NCBI GenBank assembly: GCA_020740775.1
Contig: JAHEWK010000020.1
Coordinates: 186,001-250,000 of the forward strand
Direction: 5' to 3'
DNA from: Ilyonectria destructans
Lineage: Eukaryota > Ascomycota > Sordariomycetes > Hypocreales > Nectriaceae
Length of the DNA: 64,000 nucleotides
Translations under genes and position numbers: made by a program
The notes under the pieces: generated by a model
Told to the model about the DNA's origin: nothing
Database searches by the model: none
The model's input: only the letters and a program-made list of their open reading frames with translations
In this document: in pieces, positions 50,857-62,093 of the stretch
Numbering within the stretch: the stretch's first letter is position 1
Layout of the letters: each line of letters begins with the position of its first letter

Positions 50857-53163
50857 AGGGATTTTCCGGTGATATTATATGCCGGATCACCGCCACTTCG
50901 TCCACTCGACATCAATCGGCAATAACACAGCAACCATGGCGCCAATTGATGAGGCCCTTGATTTCCTGAAGTCATCAGAGTCAATTAATTATGCTGAGAC
51001 TGCACGATATTTCAATTGCGACGAGACTACCTTGCGGCGCCGGCATCAAGGCAAACAACGGTCAAGACAGGATGCCGACAGATTGTATAAGTCACGGCTG
51101 TCAAAACAACAAGAACGGGATCTCATTGCCTATATTCATAAGCTTTCGTCACGTGGAATTCCACCTACCCTACCTATGATAAAGAACTTCGCTCAGGATA
51201 TCGCGAAAACTGAGGTCGGAAAGAACTGGCCGTACAGCTTCGTTCAACGCAATCGTGATGAGCTCGGCTGCACCTGGTTCGATGGATTAGACATTGCACG
51301 AAAGAGAGCTGATAATGCCTCTAGATATAAAGCTTACTTTGAGCTTGTAAGTTGGTGTGCAAATCGTCCGTTTCGCTGCTGACGATGGAAGATCCGCACG
51401 AAAATCGAGAAATACGACATCTTACCTTGCAACACGTATAATGCGGATGAGAAAGGATTTCTCTTGGGAATAATCAATCGAACGAAGAGAGTATTTGCCA
51501 TTAGTGTCAAAAAGCAAGGCAAATTGCTCGGCGCAGCACAAGATGGCAATCGATCCTGGATTACCTTTCTGGCGTGCGTCTGCCAAGACATGACGTCGCT
51601 GCCTCCATTCCTTATCTACCAAGGCAAACCAGGGCAGGTCCAAGATTCCTGGCTCACGGAGTTTGACCCAGAGCATCAATCAGCCTTCTTCACAACGTCA
51701 GAGACGGGATGGACAAATCACGAGCTTGGGAAATAGTGGCTCGTCCGTGTTTTCGACCGCTTTACTAAGGCGAAAGCTCGAAACGGTCGTGATTATTGCC
51801 TTCTCATCACTGACGGGCACTCCAACCATGTTAATATGGACTTTTTGGAGTGGTGTGACCAACACCGGATTATCGTTGCGCTGTTTCCCCCCCATTCCAC
51901 GCACCGGTTGCAGCCCTTAGACGTGTCGCTATTCAGCCCCCTCTCAACCGCTTACACAAATCAGCTTATCCAGTGGACGGCAAAAACACAAGGGCTTATT
52001 GGTCTATCGAAACGCGAGTTCTGGACTTTATTTTGGAACGCATTTGAGGCTTCCTTCTCTCCGGAAAACATTGCGAGTAGTTGGAAACGGACTGGTCTCC
52101 TGCCTTTTGACCCAGAAGTCGTCCTATCGCAGATCACTGAGAAAGCAGAAGATGATTCAGATACAGGCGGGGACTCTGCGGAATCAATAGCCCTTCAACA
52201 GCCCACTGCTCGAGATTTACGCCGACTTGTTGACAAGGTGTTTGACAAATCCTCCAGTGATGCTGACCGCAACAGCCGAAAGCTGAAGAGTACTCTCGAA
52301 AGCCTTCAAGCTGAAGTTGAACTGCTTCGGTATGAGAACCAAGGACTGCGCGAAACTATCGTTCATGAGAAGCAGCGCAGAATGCGCGGCAAAGCTTTGA
52401 AAGACTATCTCTTTGATAGTACAGATCCCAATTCGGCCCAGGTATTTAGTCCAGCAAAAGTCGCCCAAGCTCGCCTTAAGAAGGCTGCCATAGACACTCA
52501 AAAGAAAGAGGAAGCTTTGCAGAAGGAAACGCAAAAAGCCAAACGACGGCAGCAGGCGGCGGAGCAAAAAGCTCTCGCTTTGGAGAAGAGGAGGCAACGA
52601 GAGGCGGAAATGGAGAGAAAGCGGCAGATGAAGGAATCCCGGCGGCAAGAGAAAGAGACCGATTGGCAGATCCGACAAGAAATGAAACGCCGCAATCAGG
52701 AAATGGCACATAAAATACAGCATGAAAGACGGGTGGCTTCTGAAGCTCGCGAGAAGAGTCCAGGCTTTCGAGACGAAATAATCGTCGCTCTTCCGGCTAC
52801 ACTAGGACCATCGGTAGCATTGCAGGCACCAGACCTACCAAAGGAAAACACAAAAGAGAAGGCAACGACTGCCCCAATCCGCACAGCTCGTCCGAAAAGG
52901 CCGTCTTTAGCTGTTGAGAGTGATCGGGAGATGGTAGTTGCATTTCGGAGCTCAGGGCGGCCGCAGCGGAATAGCAAGCGACCACGATGGCTTGATGATT
53001 ATGAGATATCTTGAGACGAATCTGACTAGTACGATTTTATTATTTTCTTAATTTTAGACGATTTGGAGCTGTGGTTGTGAAGTTATTCTTGATTGATATC
53101 AGGAATGAAGGTGGGTGTAAGTCCGGCAGATCACCGGATCCGGCGGATCACCGGAAAATCCCT
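50857..53163 (+). mobile_element. pogo/Fot1-type DNA transposon, 2.3 kb
   Basis: Ends are AGGGATTTTCCGGTGAT and its complement, flanked by TA (50855-50856 and 53164-53165). Both subterminal regions repeat GGATCACCG-type motifs. It encodes one transposase with a single intron. Confidence 0.87.
50936..53014 (+). pseudogene. pogo-type transposase with one premature stop
   Basis: Exons 50936-51346 and 51392-53014 (intron GTAAGT...GAAG). The N-terminus has a Psq/CENP-B-like double helix-turn-helix (ALDFLKSSESINYAETARYF; QERDLIAYIHKLSSRGIPPT). The DDE_1 catalytic core shows YNADEKGFLLG (first Asp), CLLITDGHSNHV (second Asp) and HRLQPLDVSLFSPL (third Asp). The C-terminal 250 residues form a long charged coiled coil (about 52270-52740) and a basic tail. 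The only defect is TAG at 51734-51736 just before WLVRVFDRF; CAG to TAG would explain it. Confidence 0.86.
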
Positions 53164-53165
53164 TA

Positions 53166-53320
53166 TGCCTCTGGCCTCCAGTCTCTGCAGGAGACGATCC
53201 TTGAATACGCCGTTGTATGCGCCTTTGACATCGAAGCTGATGAGACTAATCACCTTGCGGTTTCTCCACGCCTTGTAGATATGTTGTTGCAGAAGCAGCA
53301 ATGCGAGACCAACGTGTACA
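53166..53320 (-). mobile_element. LINE reverse-transcriptase fragment
   Basis: Minus-strand translation gives QQHIYKAWRNRKVISLISFD and then VKGAYNGVFKDRLLQRLEAR, nearly the same as residues encoded at 37310-37430 of the intact LINE. It is an isolated internal piece, bounded by the pogo element on one side and a second pogo fragment on the other. Confidence 0.82.
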
Positions 53321-53765
53321 GAGCTGTGGCTGGCGTTTGACGAATCTATGTGCCCAGAGTTTGCCGACAGGTGGCGCGTCGCGTACGCGTAATAGATGGT
53401 TGGCCATTTCTTCAACACCACGCAATCTAGGAAGAAATGATCGCGTTGCTAGTTCAAGTACATATTGAATAATAGCCTGCTCTTCTGATTCCGTAAGATT
53501 CGTTGAATTGGGTCTGGTATCGCGTCTAGCAGTACGACCGTCGCGTCGATCACGGATTGTCGTAGCAGGTACATCATAGATCTTAGTTGCAGCTCGAACA
53601 CTAAGATTCTTATCGCTTTTGATAGCTTCAAGGGCTAAAATAACCCTAGATTCATTTAAAGACTGAGGCATTTTGTATTGTGGAGGAATTTGTTGTAGAA
53701 GGAATGTGTACACGTTGTGATGGAACGTGCGCGACTCGGTGATATGCGCGACTCGGTGATAAAAT
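53321..53765 (-). mobile_element. 5' fragment of a second pogo-type element
   Basis: Reading leftward from an end at about 53765 (ACGTATTTTATCACCGAGTC, with a tandem repeat of ATCACCGAGTCGCGC), a frame starting MPQSLNESRVILALEAIKSD at 53671 encodes the Psq and CENP-B-like helix-turn-helix domains. It breaks off after VKRQPQLCTR, where LINE sequence begins. No catalytic domain is left. Confidence 0.75.
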
Positions 53766-53855
53766 ACGTTACCCTTTGTACAGTAAGTAGGCTAGTGTTT
53801 ACACTCAAAGCTCTTTCTTTCCAGGTTCTGAACGGAATAAAATACTACTCTTGAA

Positions 53856-54167
53856 TTAAACACCGAAGTGAACATAAGGGACCCAGAGTGGTCGCCTCGC
53901 CTCCGACCCATGTTCCAATTGAGCATCCCTTTCCGCTTTCGACGAGCATGAGTTTCCGCGCGCCGCATTCTCGCCGTCTACCCACCGGTCTCGGACCGTC
54001 CTCATCGCCCGGTAAAGCCCCCGGCTCACGCACTCATCCTTTATCCCCTCATGCCGCAGAAACTCATACGTCATTCTCGCTATGTCTACACACAACCCGT
54101 CATCGACACTCCAAAGCGTGCCCACCACGTGACGGAACCCCGCCAGCTGGCAAGCATTGGCAAGATG
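53856..54167 (-). pseudogene. CHAT-domain protein, C-terminal relic
   Basis: The minus-strand frame reads HLANACQLAGFRHVVGTLWS and continues VDDGLCVDIARMTYEFL, then SRGLYRAMRTVRDRW and ends WVPYVHFGV. This is the end of a fungal CHAT (caspase-like HetF-associated) domain, where the consensus is AGFRHVIGTLWEV and a final WVPYVHFG. The catalytic His/Cys region and any upstream repeats or NLR modules are absent; sequence above 54167 is unrelated. In fungi CHAT proteins are often fused to TPR or NLR modules and linked to regulated cell death. Confidence 0.72.
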
Positions 54168-55037
54168 GATACTTTTGTTGAGATCCGTTGTTTAACGGAT
54201 CAATGGCTATTCCGATCCATTGGTGGCTGGGATGTGGATGTCTTCTTGTCAATAACTTCCGCTGGTTAGCGCTAGTCTTTTTCACCTTCAATCAACACAA
54301 TATGCTCATTTCAACACTATTACCCTGATCGAATTGGCCGTACCGGATCCAACAATACACACAAATGTGAGCGTAGCATTAAGCGAAAGCTTCCTTTATC
54401 AGGATAACGAGCAATGAAAAAAAAAAAAACTGATTGGCTCTAATCCCTATAGTGAAAACCGGAGACGGCGTCATGTTCCATTGAACTATTGGAAGTTAGG
54501 GCTCGATGGTACGTAACATTACGGTGTGATGGGTTCAGGGGTAACGGGGTCAAATAGGAGAGGGTGGGACCAGGGGGTCTCGCCCCGGAATAGGCAACAA
54601 TATTCGGATTACAAACCTAACTATATCGAATGATTCCACCAAGCTTCGCTTCACCCTTATGCAGCTTCCAGAGGTAGGTTAGCGCGTCAGGTTGTTTTAG
54701 CGCTTACGTCATATGACCATGCCTTATTGAGTCAGCGTGCGGTAACTTTTTGCCCCTCACGATATTTTGGGAGTCTTCCGGGAGTTACAAATACCGCCAC
54801 TCCTTACCTGCCTTCATAAGCGCAACCTGCGTCGTGAATTTCCTTCCAAAAGGCCTCGTCAGAACATCTCACCTGAAGACAGGGTCTACAGCAACTTCAT
54901 TTATTCTTACTGGATCTGCGTATGTTAGAATCGTCAGATACCTCGCTGTGTCGAACACAAGACGGTCTGCTTCACAGGACTAATTATCATTTGTCTAGGC
55001 CATATAAACGAACCGACGCGCCGGCTTAGTGACGGTG
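54168..55037. other. Intergenic, transferase promoter region
   Basis: Contains a small hairpin GATCCGTT-GTTT-AACGGATC at about 54181-54200 and an A12 run near 54417. No ORF recognised. Confidence 0.45.
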
Positions 55038-56436
55038 ATGTCTGTTGTTCAGAACAGCGAGGACGCTGCCCTGTGGGCTCGTTTGACTGGGAAATCTGGC
55101 GAGTTCAAGCGCCCTCAGAGCTCTTTCGGGGAATGGGTTTCCAAGAAGCCGGGGTCCAAATTCCCGGCAGAGAACGGCAGGTATCATCTCTATGTCAGTT
55201 ATGCCTGTCCTTGGGTAAGTGGTCATCATATCATCACGTGGTGCCTGAATCGACTCTTACACCAATTGGGCTAGGCACATCGAATTCTGATTGCCCGCAA
55301 ATTGAAGGGCTTGGAGAATGTGATCTCCTTTAGTTCCGTGCACTGGCATCTGGACCTACAGAAGGGTGGGTAGTTCCCTGGCGTGATGTGAGGGCAGAAA
55401 GGAGATTTCCGGTACAGAAACCAACTGAATCATGAGACATTAGGATGGCGTTTCCCGACATCGGAGGACAAGGATGCGCCGGGAGAGCATGTGGTTCCCG
55501 ACCCTCTGCATGAGGGTTTCACCCATCTACGCCAACTTTACCTCGAGACCGATCCTGACTACCAGGGTCGATTCACCGTACCGGTTCTCTATGACAAGAT
55601 CCAGAAAGTCATCGTGAATAATGAGAGTAGTGAGATCCTCCGCATGTTTGGGACTGAGGTTAGAGACTTGCTACTCTCTGCTCCTGTCGTTGCCACTAAT
55701 TGTGTACTAGTTTGACGACGTCATTGATGAAAAATATCGAGAGGTCTCGTTGTACCCCGAGACGCTCCGGGAGCAGATCGACGAGGCGCACGAGTGGCAC
55801 TACAACAAGATAAACAACGGGGTATATAAGTGCGGTGTGGCAACCACGCAAGAAGCCCACACGCGCAACGTTTTGGCACTCTTTGAGGCGCTTGAGAAGG
55901 TTGAGGCTCATCTAGCTTCTAGTGAAGGTCTTTATTGGTTTGGCCGGGGAATCACTGAGGTCGACATAAGGCTGTAAGCAAATCCTCTCCTAATTCGACG
56001 GTGCCCTAGAGCAGCTTGATAATAGCACTGACCACACACTAGTTACGTCACGATTATTCGTTTTGATGTATGTCAGCTCCATTTTCTTTCTCTCCCGTGG
56101 TTTCACCTTTTATATATCTCTTTATCTAGCTTCGTAAGTTCTAGAAGTGGTGTGATGGTGTCACTAATAATCACATAGCCAGTATATGTCCAGCACTTCA
56201 AGTGCAATATTCGAGATATCCGATCTGGCTATCCGCATATCCATAAATGGATGCGGAACCTGTACTGGAACGTCCCAGCATTCAACGATACCACCAGTTT
56301 CATCCATATCAAGAACCATTATACCAAGAGCCACAGCATGATAAATCCGTTTTCGATCACCCCAGTTGGACCGCTTCCTGATATCCTGCCGTTGGATGAA
56401 GAAGTTCCAGCTGTAAATGCAAAGAGAGCGCTCTAA
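55038..56436 (+). CDS. Xi-class glutathione S-transferase (glutathionyl-hydroquinone reductase, ECM4-like)
   Basis: Six exons, 55038-55214, 55275-55365, 55444-55658, 55711-55973, 56043-56067 and 56179-56436; exon 5 is a 25-nt micro-exon and all introns are GT-AG. The N-terminal thioredoxin-like domain has GRYHLYVSYACPW with the catalytic Cys, then AHRILIARKLKGLE. VPVLYDK and NNESSEILRMF form the glutathione site. The all-helical C-terminal domain ends KWMRNLYWNVPAF and HIKNHYTKSH, typical of the class. These enzymes reduce glutathionyl-hydroquinones and related adducts in the cytosol. The frame is intact throughout. GTG at 55029 was rejected in favour of the first ATG. Confidence 0.88.
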
Positions 56437-56805
56437 TCAGTTTCTCCAATAAGACTTTGAAGTCCGGTTACGAGGGACTTGTCAAGCCACCTGGCATGCT
56501 TGTACGCAAAATGGACTTAGCCCCCCCTTACATAGGAGATAGACTCTTCTCAACTCAACTCAATCAATCCACTTAACACTCCTCATTTGTATCTACGGCA
56601 CGGAGAGAATTGAGACGGTCTCATACTTCTTCAAATATAGTCATCTGCAGTTCTGCAACATGATGTGAAAGTGGTCCGCGCCGGTCTAAGTCGCTTGGCT
56701 TAACAGGGGGAACCTCCAATACTCCAGGCTCTCCGAGAGCCTTAGCAACAGCCACCACCCTTGCAGCTTTGTGGGATACTAGACTTGCCTACTTCTTTTT
56801 CTTCT

Positions 56806-56991
56806 TCATAGCAATGCCGCAGCTCCCAGAATTAACAACAAAAGGGCGATGCCACCAACCGCGATTCCAGCGGAGGCTCCTATACCAATCCTGTTCGATT
56901 TATTGGCTGACAAGACCGAGGTTGAACTGGCCGTTGCACTTGTAGTCGGAGTGGAGGTATATTCAGGCGACTGTAAATCCGAAGTAGTCAT
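56806..56991 (-). pseudogene. Possible fragment of a Ser/Thr-rich single-pass membrane protein
   Basis: A 61-codon frame has a Ser/Thr-rich stretch followed by IGIGASAGIAVGGIALLLLI, a Gly/Ala-rich transmembrane helix as found in Mid2-like or WSC-type surface proteins, and a short end. No signal peptide or extracellular domain is visible. It may be a small exon or a relic. Confidence 0.3.
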
Positions 56992-57826
56992 TGCGCTTGT
57001 ATTTGCCGACGATGTCAGAGGTTAGAGGAATGCCAACTTATTTAGTAAATGGCGCGAAAAGTGTGTAAATTCAAGAACCGAACCTCACCGCCCCGCTCGG
57101 AGCCACTCAGTTTGAGCATGCCAGAGGAGAGAGTGCAGGGTATCGAGGAACGGTTTCCCAAGTCCGTACGATTATCATCGCATCTAATGGGTTAGATAGC
57201 GGCTAACAATATTTAAGTCCATCCAATGGGAGCTCGAACTGGTGAGTCCAATATGAAGACCCATGATAAGGATGGTGGGAAAGCTTCGATCGTTCCCTGG
57301 AAGCTGCAAGAGATATTGCCAGAGAGTGTTGAGAGGGCGGTTCTCAACGCTCTCCACAACCCTGGAGATGCTGGTGTCCCGCATCGAAAGCAGTAATTGC
57401 TGTCGAATGGAATAGATATGATGCATTTAAATTTAAATGAGACTTTTTGGTTACAGTGAAGTCTTCGGCGCGCGTACTGTCGCATCTTTATGAACAATCC
57501 ATACTTGTCGTTATCAATCTAGCGTGTATATCGACACAAGCTGAGCACAGTTATAGTACAACCACAATGTCCATAGATCACAACTATCAGCAAAACTTGA
57601 GAAAACTCAATCTTTAAGCGCCGGCCTGCACCGTAACCTTCCTCGCAAATAGGAACTTGGTGGATGGAAATTCCGATAACAGATAACTCAATTTTATAAT
57701 GCCACAGAAAGCGACTCACTCGTTGTATAGCTCAAGTCAGATCGTTGTCAGTTTCACTGCCACTATTATTGGTCCCGGCCGCACCATCTTGCGAAACGAA
57801 TCCGTATCCGGCCTGGACAACATCAT
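56992..57826. other. Intergenic, no gene seen
   Basis: About 0.8 kb without recognisable coding features up to the hAT left end. Confidence 0.45.
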
Positions 57827-58444
57827 CAGGCTTTCTAACCATACGCGTATGGTTTAGTTAAACCATATATTACTCATATATTGCCCATACACCTATACCA
57901 TACAGTCTGAGGCGTATGACCATATATGATCATACGCGGGATAAAGTTGCTCCGAGTCAAAAATAGTCGGGTAAGGAAATCGGCGGCACTAGAACACTTG
58001 ACCATCCTCCTGGTCCTGAAAGGCCGCTCTTTCCAATAGATCCATAAGGTATAAAGGATACTTGAATGGCAAATCGGTTGCTTAAGCTAGGCGTGGGCAA
58101 CTTGGTACTGCTGTGCAACGTCTCCGTAGCTCCAATCCTAGGCATAAGGCAACTATGAAGATCGCTTCGAGTCACATTTTCAGACTTCATGTCAAGATCA
58201 AGTCGCTCACTTATAGCGAACAGTTAGTACGATCCTGCCAGGTAGGCAACAGGTGCTGCCTTGCAGGCAGCCACAGTATTCCAGATCATATAGTCTCATA
58301 CGATTCCACTCCTTGAGAAAGAAATCAAGTCTCATTCGTTACCCGATTCACTGAGGGACCCTCTGACCGGCCGTCAGCTAGCCACGCCTCCGTGTCGCGC
58401 GACACTTCATCACGAAGCTAGTGGAAAGCCATGATACCCGTTGA

Positions 58445-60241
58445 TTGCTTGCGATGGACTCCTTCCTCAGCCGCACGCCTAGTGAACGCGAGTCCTCCAT
58501 AGCTGCAACAATCGAGACGGCTTCTGAGATACCTGATAGGCAGAGCTTACCCTCCGTTGAATCTTCCACTTCAACAACTCCAAAGCGCAAACGCATCACT
58601 ACGGCCGATGCGACGTGGCAACACACCCGAAAACCTCAAGGATCCGAGCCTGAGCGCGCTGGGCCAAAGCAAGACTTAGTGTTCTACTGCAAATACTGCA
58701 GCAACCCACCGTACTCCACATACGTGTCTACCACATTCCGCAACCACCTACTTAAGATACACTCAGTTGAAGCCGCTGGCTCAGAGCCAAATTCAACCAA
58801 GAAAGCGCGCACCAGCCTCATCAAAGAGGCGTTCAACAAAGCTGGCGAGATTGAGGTTACTAAGCTTCAAGAAAGAGAGGAGCAAGTGCTTCGGAACGCA
58901 CTTAATCCAAAGGCTGCAATGGAAGCCTTAGTCCAGCTGGTTACTGTCCGCAATCTTCCATACAATTGCAATACTTGGCCAGAGTTGCACGCTCTGCTCA
59001 TGGCGGCAAATTATACTGCAGAAGAGCTTATCAATACCTCCCACGGCCATGTCCAAAAACTCTGCTCAAACTCATATGCGATCCACAAAGATATTCTCCG
59101 AAAAAAGCTGCAATCCTCACCTGCCAAGCTTCACCTCTCCGCTGACGTATGGAGCGCACCAAACCACAAAGCTTTCCTAGGAATATGCGTGCAATTTATG
59201 CAGGAAGGCACGAAAAATCCCTGCCAGGCACTGCTGGCCTTACCTGAACTTCCTGGCATAGACGGCCCTGGAAGCCACAGCGGAGCCGAGCAGTGGAAGC
59301 TCCTTCAGCCAGTCATTGAGGAGTACGGCATCTCACGCCAGCTGGGATATATTACAGGAGATAATCACGGTTCCAATGATGTGCTATGTCGTCTATTGAG
59401 CCACTTCCTTGATGGACGAGGCGTCGCCTGGAATGCAAGACACCGACGGATTCGTTGCCATGGCCACGTTGTCAACCTTTTCGTCCAAGCGTTTCTTTTC
59501 ATGGATAGCAAAGAGGCTGTGCTTGAAGCCTGCAGGCAGATTGAAGAGATGGACCAAGCTTCGTTCAACATTGACATGATGCAGGGTTGGAAGAAGCGAA
59601 AGGACCGTGGCTGGAGTCAACTCGGTGCGCTCGGCAAGTTGCATAATACTGCTATCCATATTAGAGCGAACGATTACAGGTATAATCTCTTTCGGAGGCG
59701 TGCCGGCAAAGTCCTCGGCCTCGACAACGATACACGCTGGAACTCATGGTTTCTTCTGCTCGATGCCGCTCTTGATAAGGAGGAGCATATCAAGTGGTAT
59801 CAGGACAAGTACTACGACGCCCTTGTGGACGACTACTTAGCACCACAGGATTGGCAAAACCTTCGCGAGACGCGGAACTTCCTACAGCCGTTTTGGAAGA
59901 TAACTCTCCTTACTGAGGGATATCGTTCAACGCTCGATCGTACATTATTTACGATGGACGTCCTTCACAAGCATTACCAGCAAGCATTCAACAAATACAA
60001 GATGAACCAACAGCTACTTGGTCCAGTACTGACGAGCTGGCATGTCTTCGACAAATACTACCAGCTCTCCGATGAGAGCCCGGCATACGGTGCAGCGCTT
60101 ATTCTCCATCCATCCCGTGGAAAGGCTCATATACAGAAAAATTGGCCAAAGGCATGGCATAAGAAGATCTTTACTGGAGTGAAGAAGTTGTGGGAAGACG
60201 AATACAAGAACCTGCCAACCGTTTATTCAGCCGAAGGCTGA
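58445..60241 (+). pseudogene. hAT transposase, N-terminal and central part
   Basis: 598 codons. A BED-type zinc finger lies near residues 77-110 (FYCKYCSNPPYSTYVSTTFR followed by HLLKIHS). The RNase-H-like core shows HLSADVWSAPNHKAFLGICV (first catalytic Asp region), GYITGDNHGSNDVL (second) and RIRCHGHVVNLFVQAF, then DNDTRWNSWFLLLD. The frame ends soon after KKLWEDEYKNLPTVY, where the Helitron insertion begins. The C-terminal dimerisation part continues after it. Confidence 0.85.
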
Positions 60242-60397
60242 CTCTACATCAGTTCTTAAGTTTCCAAATAATGAGGGTTTGGTGCAAGATTGGCAAAAGT
60301 TTCTGATTGGTCCAAAATTTGTATGGACGGCCGCAAAACGTGGCACAATTGGATGACGGCCTCAAAAAAGTGGGACCATACTTTGGCAGCTGGCATT

Positions 60398-60459
60398 ACC
60401 CCCGGTTTGTTTACGTTGGATTTTGCACACCCCCGGTTTGTTTACTTTGGATTTCGTAC
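60398..60459 (+). repeat. Tandem 31-bp direct repeat in the Helitron 5' region
   Basis: Two adjacent copies, 60398-60428 and 60429-60459, each beginning ACCCCCGGTTTGTTTAC, differing at about three positions. Confidence 0.85.
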
Positions 60460-60492
60460 ACAATGCTGCTTGATGTCTTGCTTCATTGCGCA

Positions 60493-60678
60493 ATGAGTCC
60501 TAAGTCTACTCCTCAACGGCTACAAGATGACATAATTCCCATCGTCTGTGCCCGCTGTGGTGAGGAGAAACCGGCGGGTGACTTCGTTAGCAAAAGGAAA
60601 TCTGCGGGTAACACTAAGAATTGCCTGGAGTGCCGTAATCAGTGCAATTCTCATGTCAGCTGTCTCTCCACTCCGTAG
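60493..60678 (+). pseudogene. Helitron N-terminal zinc-ribbon-like exon
   Basis: 61 codons starting MSPKSTPQ and containing CARCGEEKPAGDFVSKRKSA then CLECRNQ: two CxxC pairs around a KP-x-DF motif. The same arrangement starts many fungal Helitron Rep/helicase proteins. The continuation is deleted. Confidence 0.6.
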
Positions 60679-60697
60679 GGCATTCAATGCTAACTAA

Positions 60698-61330
60698 ATG
60701 AAGAATTCCAGATCCAGAGGCGCGATTCGACCGCCTCGGCCGGCAGTCGTCCAGGTCAAAGCTCAGAACGTCGGCCCTGGTGCGGCTGCTGCCCCCGATG
60801 ACAAGGCGGGCAACCTTGCAAAGCAGATTCCCATATGCATTGGCGCCCGTCTAATGCTGACGTCCAACCTTTGGCAGCCAGTTGGCCTCTGCAACGGCGC
60901 TCGCGGTACCGTTTACGACATCGGTTGGGCACCCGGGGCTGACCCCATCCAAGATCCTCCTAGTGTTATCATGATGGAGTTTGACAAGTACAACGGACGG
61001 GTGTTCCTGACCACCCCCGGTGGCAAAAAGATTGTCCCGATTCTCCCAGTTGAGAGGGACTTTCTCATCGGAGCCACTCTCTGCGCTCGGACGCAGTTTC
61101 CCCTGATCGTATGCTACGCTATTACCTTGCACAAGTCACAAAGCATCACAGAAGATATGATCGTTACGGATCTCTCCTGCCGGGACTTTTAGACCGGTTT
61201 AAGCTACGTGGCTGTCTCTCGTGTGAAAACGCTTGAGGGTTTGATGTTGGATGCGCCATTTGATCGTAATCACCTGGTCTACCGGTCTCCCGGGTGGCAT
61301 GAAGATGAAGATAAGGGATCAGGAGCTTAG
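60698..61330 (+). pseudogene. PIF1-like Helitron helicase, C-terminal part
   Basis: The frame shows IGARLMLTSNLWQPVGLCNG, RGTVYDIGW, PPSVIMMEFDKYNGRVF, CYAITLHKSQSITEDM (motif V-like) and, after a TAG at 61190, TGLSYVAVSRVKTLEGL (motif VI). In intact proteins the text RDF-x-x-GLSYVAVSRV is continuous, so the TAG is a mutation. Walker A and B regions are missing. Confidence 0.75.
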
Positions 61331-61517
61331 GAAACGACAGGTTCTTACACGGAGTCCTTACATGATATATAATACCAAGAATGGCCATGGCACTGGATCA
61401 GTACGTAGATAATGCAATAGTAGTAATAGCTTCCCGGCCCGCGGACACACAGCCTTCGGCTGAGGCTACCCCATGCACCCCATCGCCGCTCCAATGTGCA
61501 TGGGGTGACGTAGTATT

Positions 61518-61966
61518 TTACTACTCCTTCCATTGTTCCGGCACTGGAACTGGATGAGTATGACCTGCTTGCACAGGAGCTTAATGTCATAGGCACAGAG
61601 CCCGACGTTGACGAATACGAAACCTACACCTCCCAGCCACCCATTCCAATCGACTGCTCCCCCCTTGCCTGGTGGCTCCGCGATGAGCAGAAGGAGCGCT
61701 TTCCCCGACTGTCAAAGATGGCAATAGACATTCTCTCAATACCCGCCATGTCTGCTGACCCTGAGCGTACATTCTCTGGAGCACGGCGTACAATTTCGTG
61801 GGATCGAATGCTCCTTGGAGCATCGACAATTGAAAAGGGGGAGTGCTTAAAGAGCTGGATTCGCAGCGGTATAACGGCAGGGCTACAAGTAGACGAGGTG
61901 GAACAATACGAGTACATGGCAGAGAAGGGAAGCACCAGCGCTCTAGGGGAAGATGTGGGCCCTTGA
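61518..61966 (+). pseudogene. hAT transposase, C-terminal dimerisation part
   Basis: After the Helitron the frame resumes PALELDEYDLLAQELNVIG, followed by CSPLAWWLRDEQKERFPRLS, KMAIDILSIPAMSADPERTF and SGARRTISWDRMLLG, the hAT dimerisation signature, and ends with a Glu-rich tail at 61966. Together with 58445-60241 it would give one complete protein. Confidence 0.82.
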
Positions 61967-62093
61967 CCGGTTTGACGTCATTTGCCGTATGGGCAATATA
62001 TGGTTTAGTTCGCCATACGAGAATAAATCATACACCATAAACCATTCAGGTCCGTATGGCGTATGACGTATGGTTAGAAAGCCTGACTGTAAT

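Larger units (their letters stand above)
60250..61550 (+). mobile_element. Internally deleted Helitron (Rep/Hel ends only)
   Basis: It contains an N-terminal CxxC-CxxC exon (60493-60678) and the C-terminal part of the helicase (60698-61330); the Rep nuclease and most of the helicase are missing. A strong hairpin, CCCCATGCAC (61469-61478) with GTGCATGGGG (61496-61505), lies near the 3' side, as expected near a Helitron terminus, but a CTRR end could not be placed with certainty. It sits inside the hAT transposase gene. Confidence 0.65.
57827..62085 (+). mobile_element. hAT element interrupted by a Helitron remnant
   Basis: 19-bp perfect inverted ends, CAGGCTTTCTAACCATACG at 57827-57845 and its complement at 62067-62085. 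Subterminal zones are rich in CATACG/CGTATG and ATATATGG palindromic motifs. The transposase gene is split: 58445-60241 and about 61518-61966, with about 1.3 kb of Helitron-like sequence between. The flanking octamers (AACATCAT and ACTGTAAT) do not match, so no target duplication survives. Confidence 0.85.

Noticed and set aside
60250..61550. Exact Helitron 5'-TC and 3'-CTRR ends
   Set aside because: No convincing CTRR follows the 61469-61505 hairpin at the usual distance, so boundaries are given only approximately.
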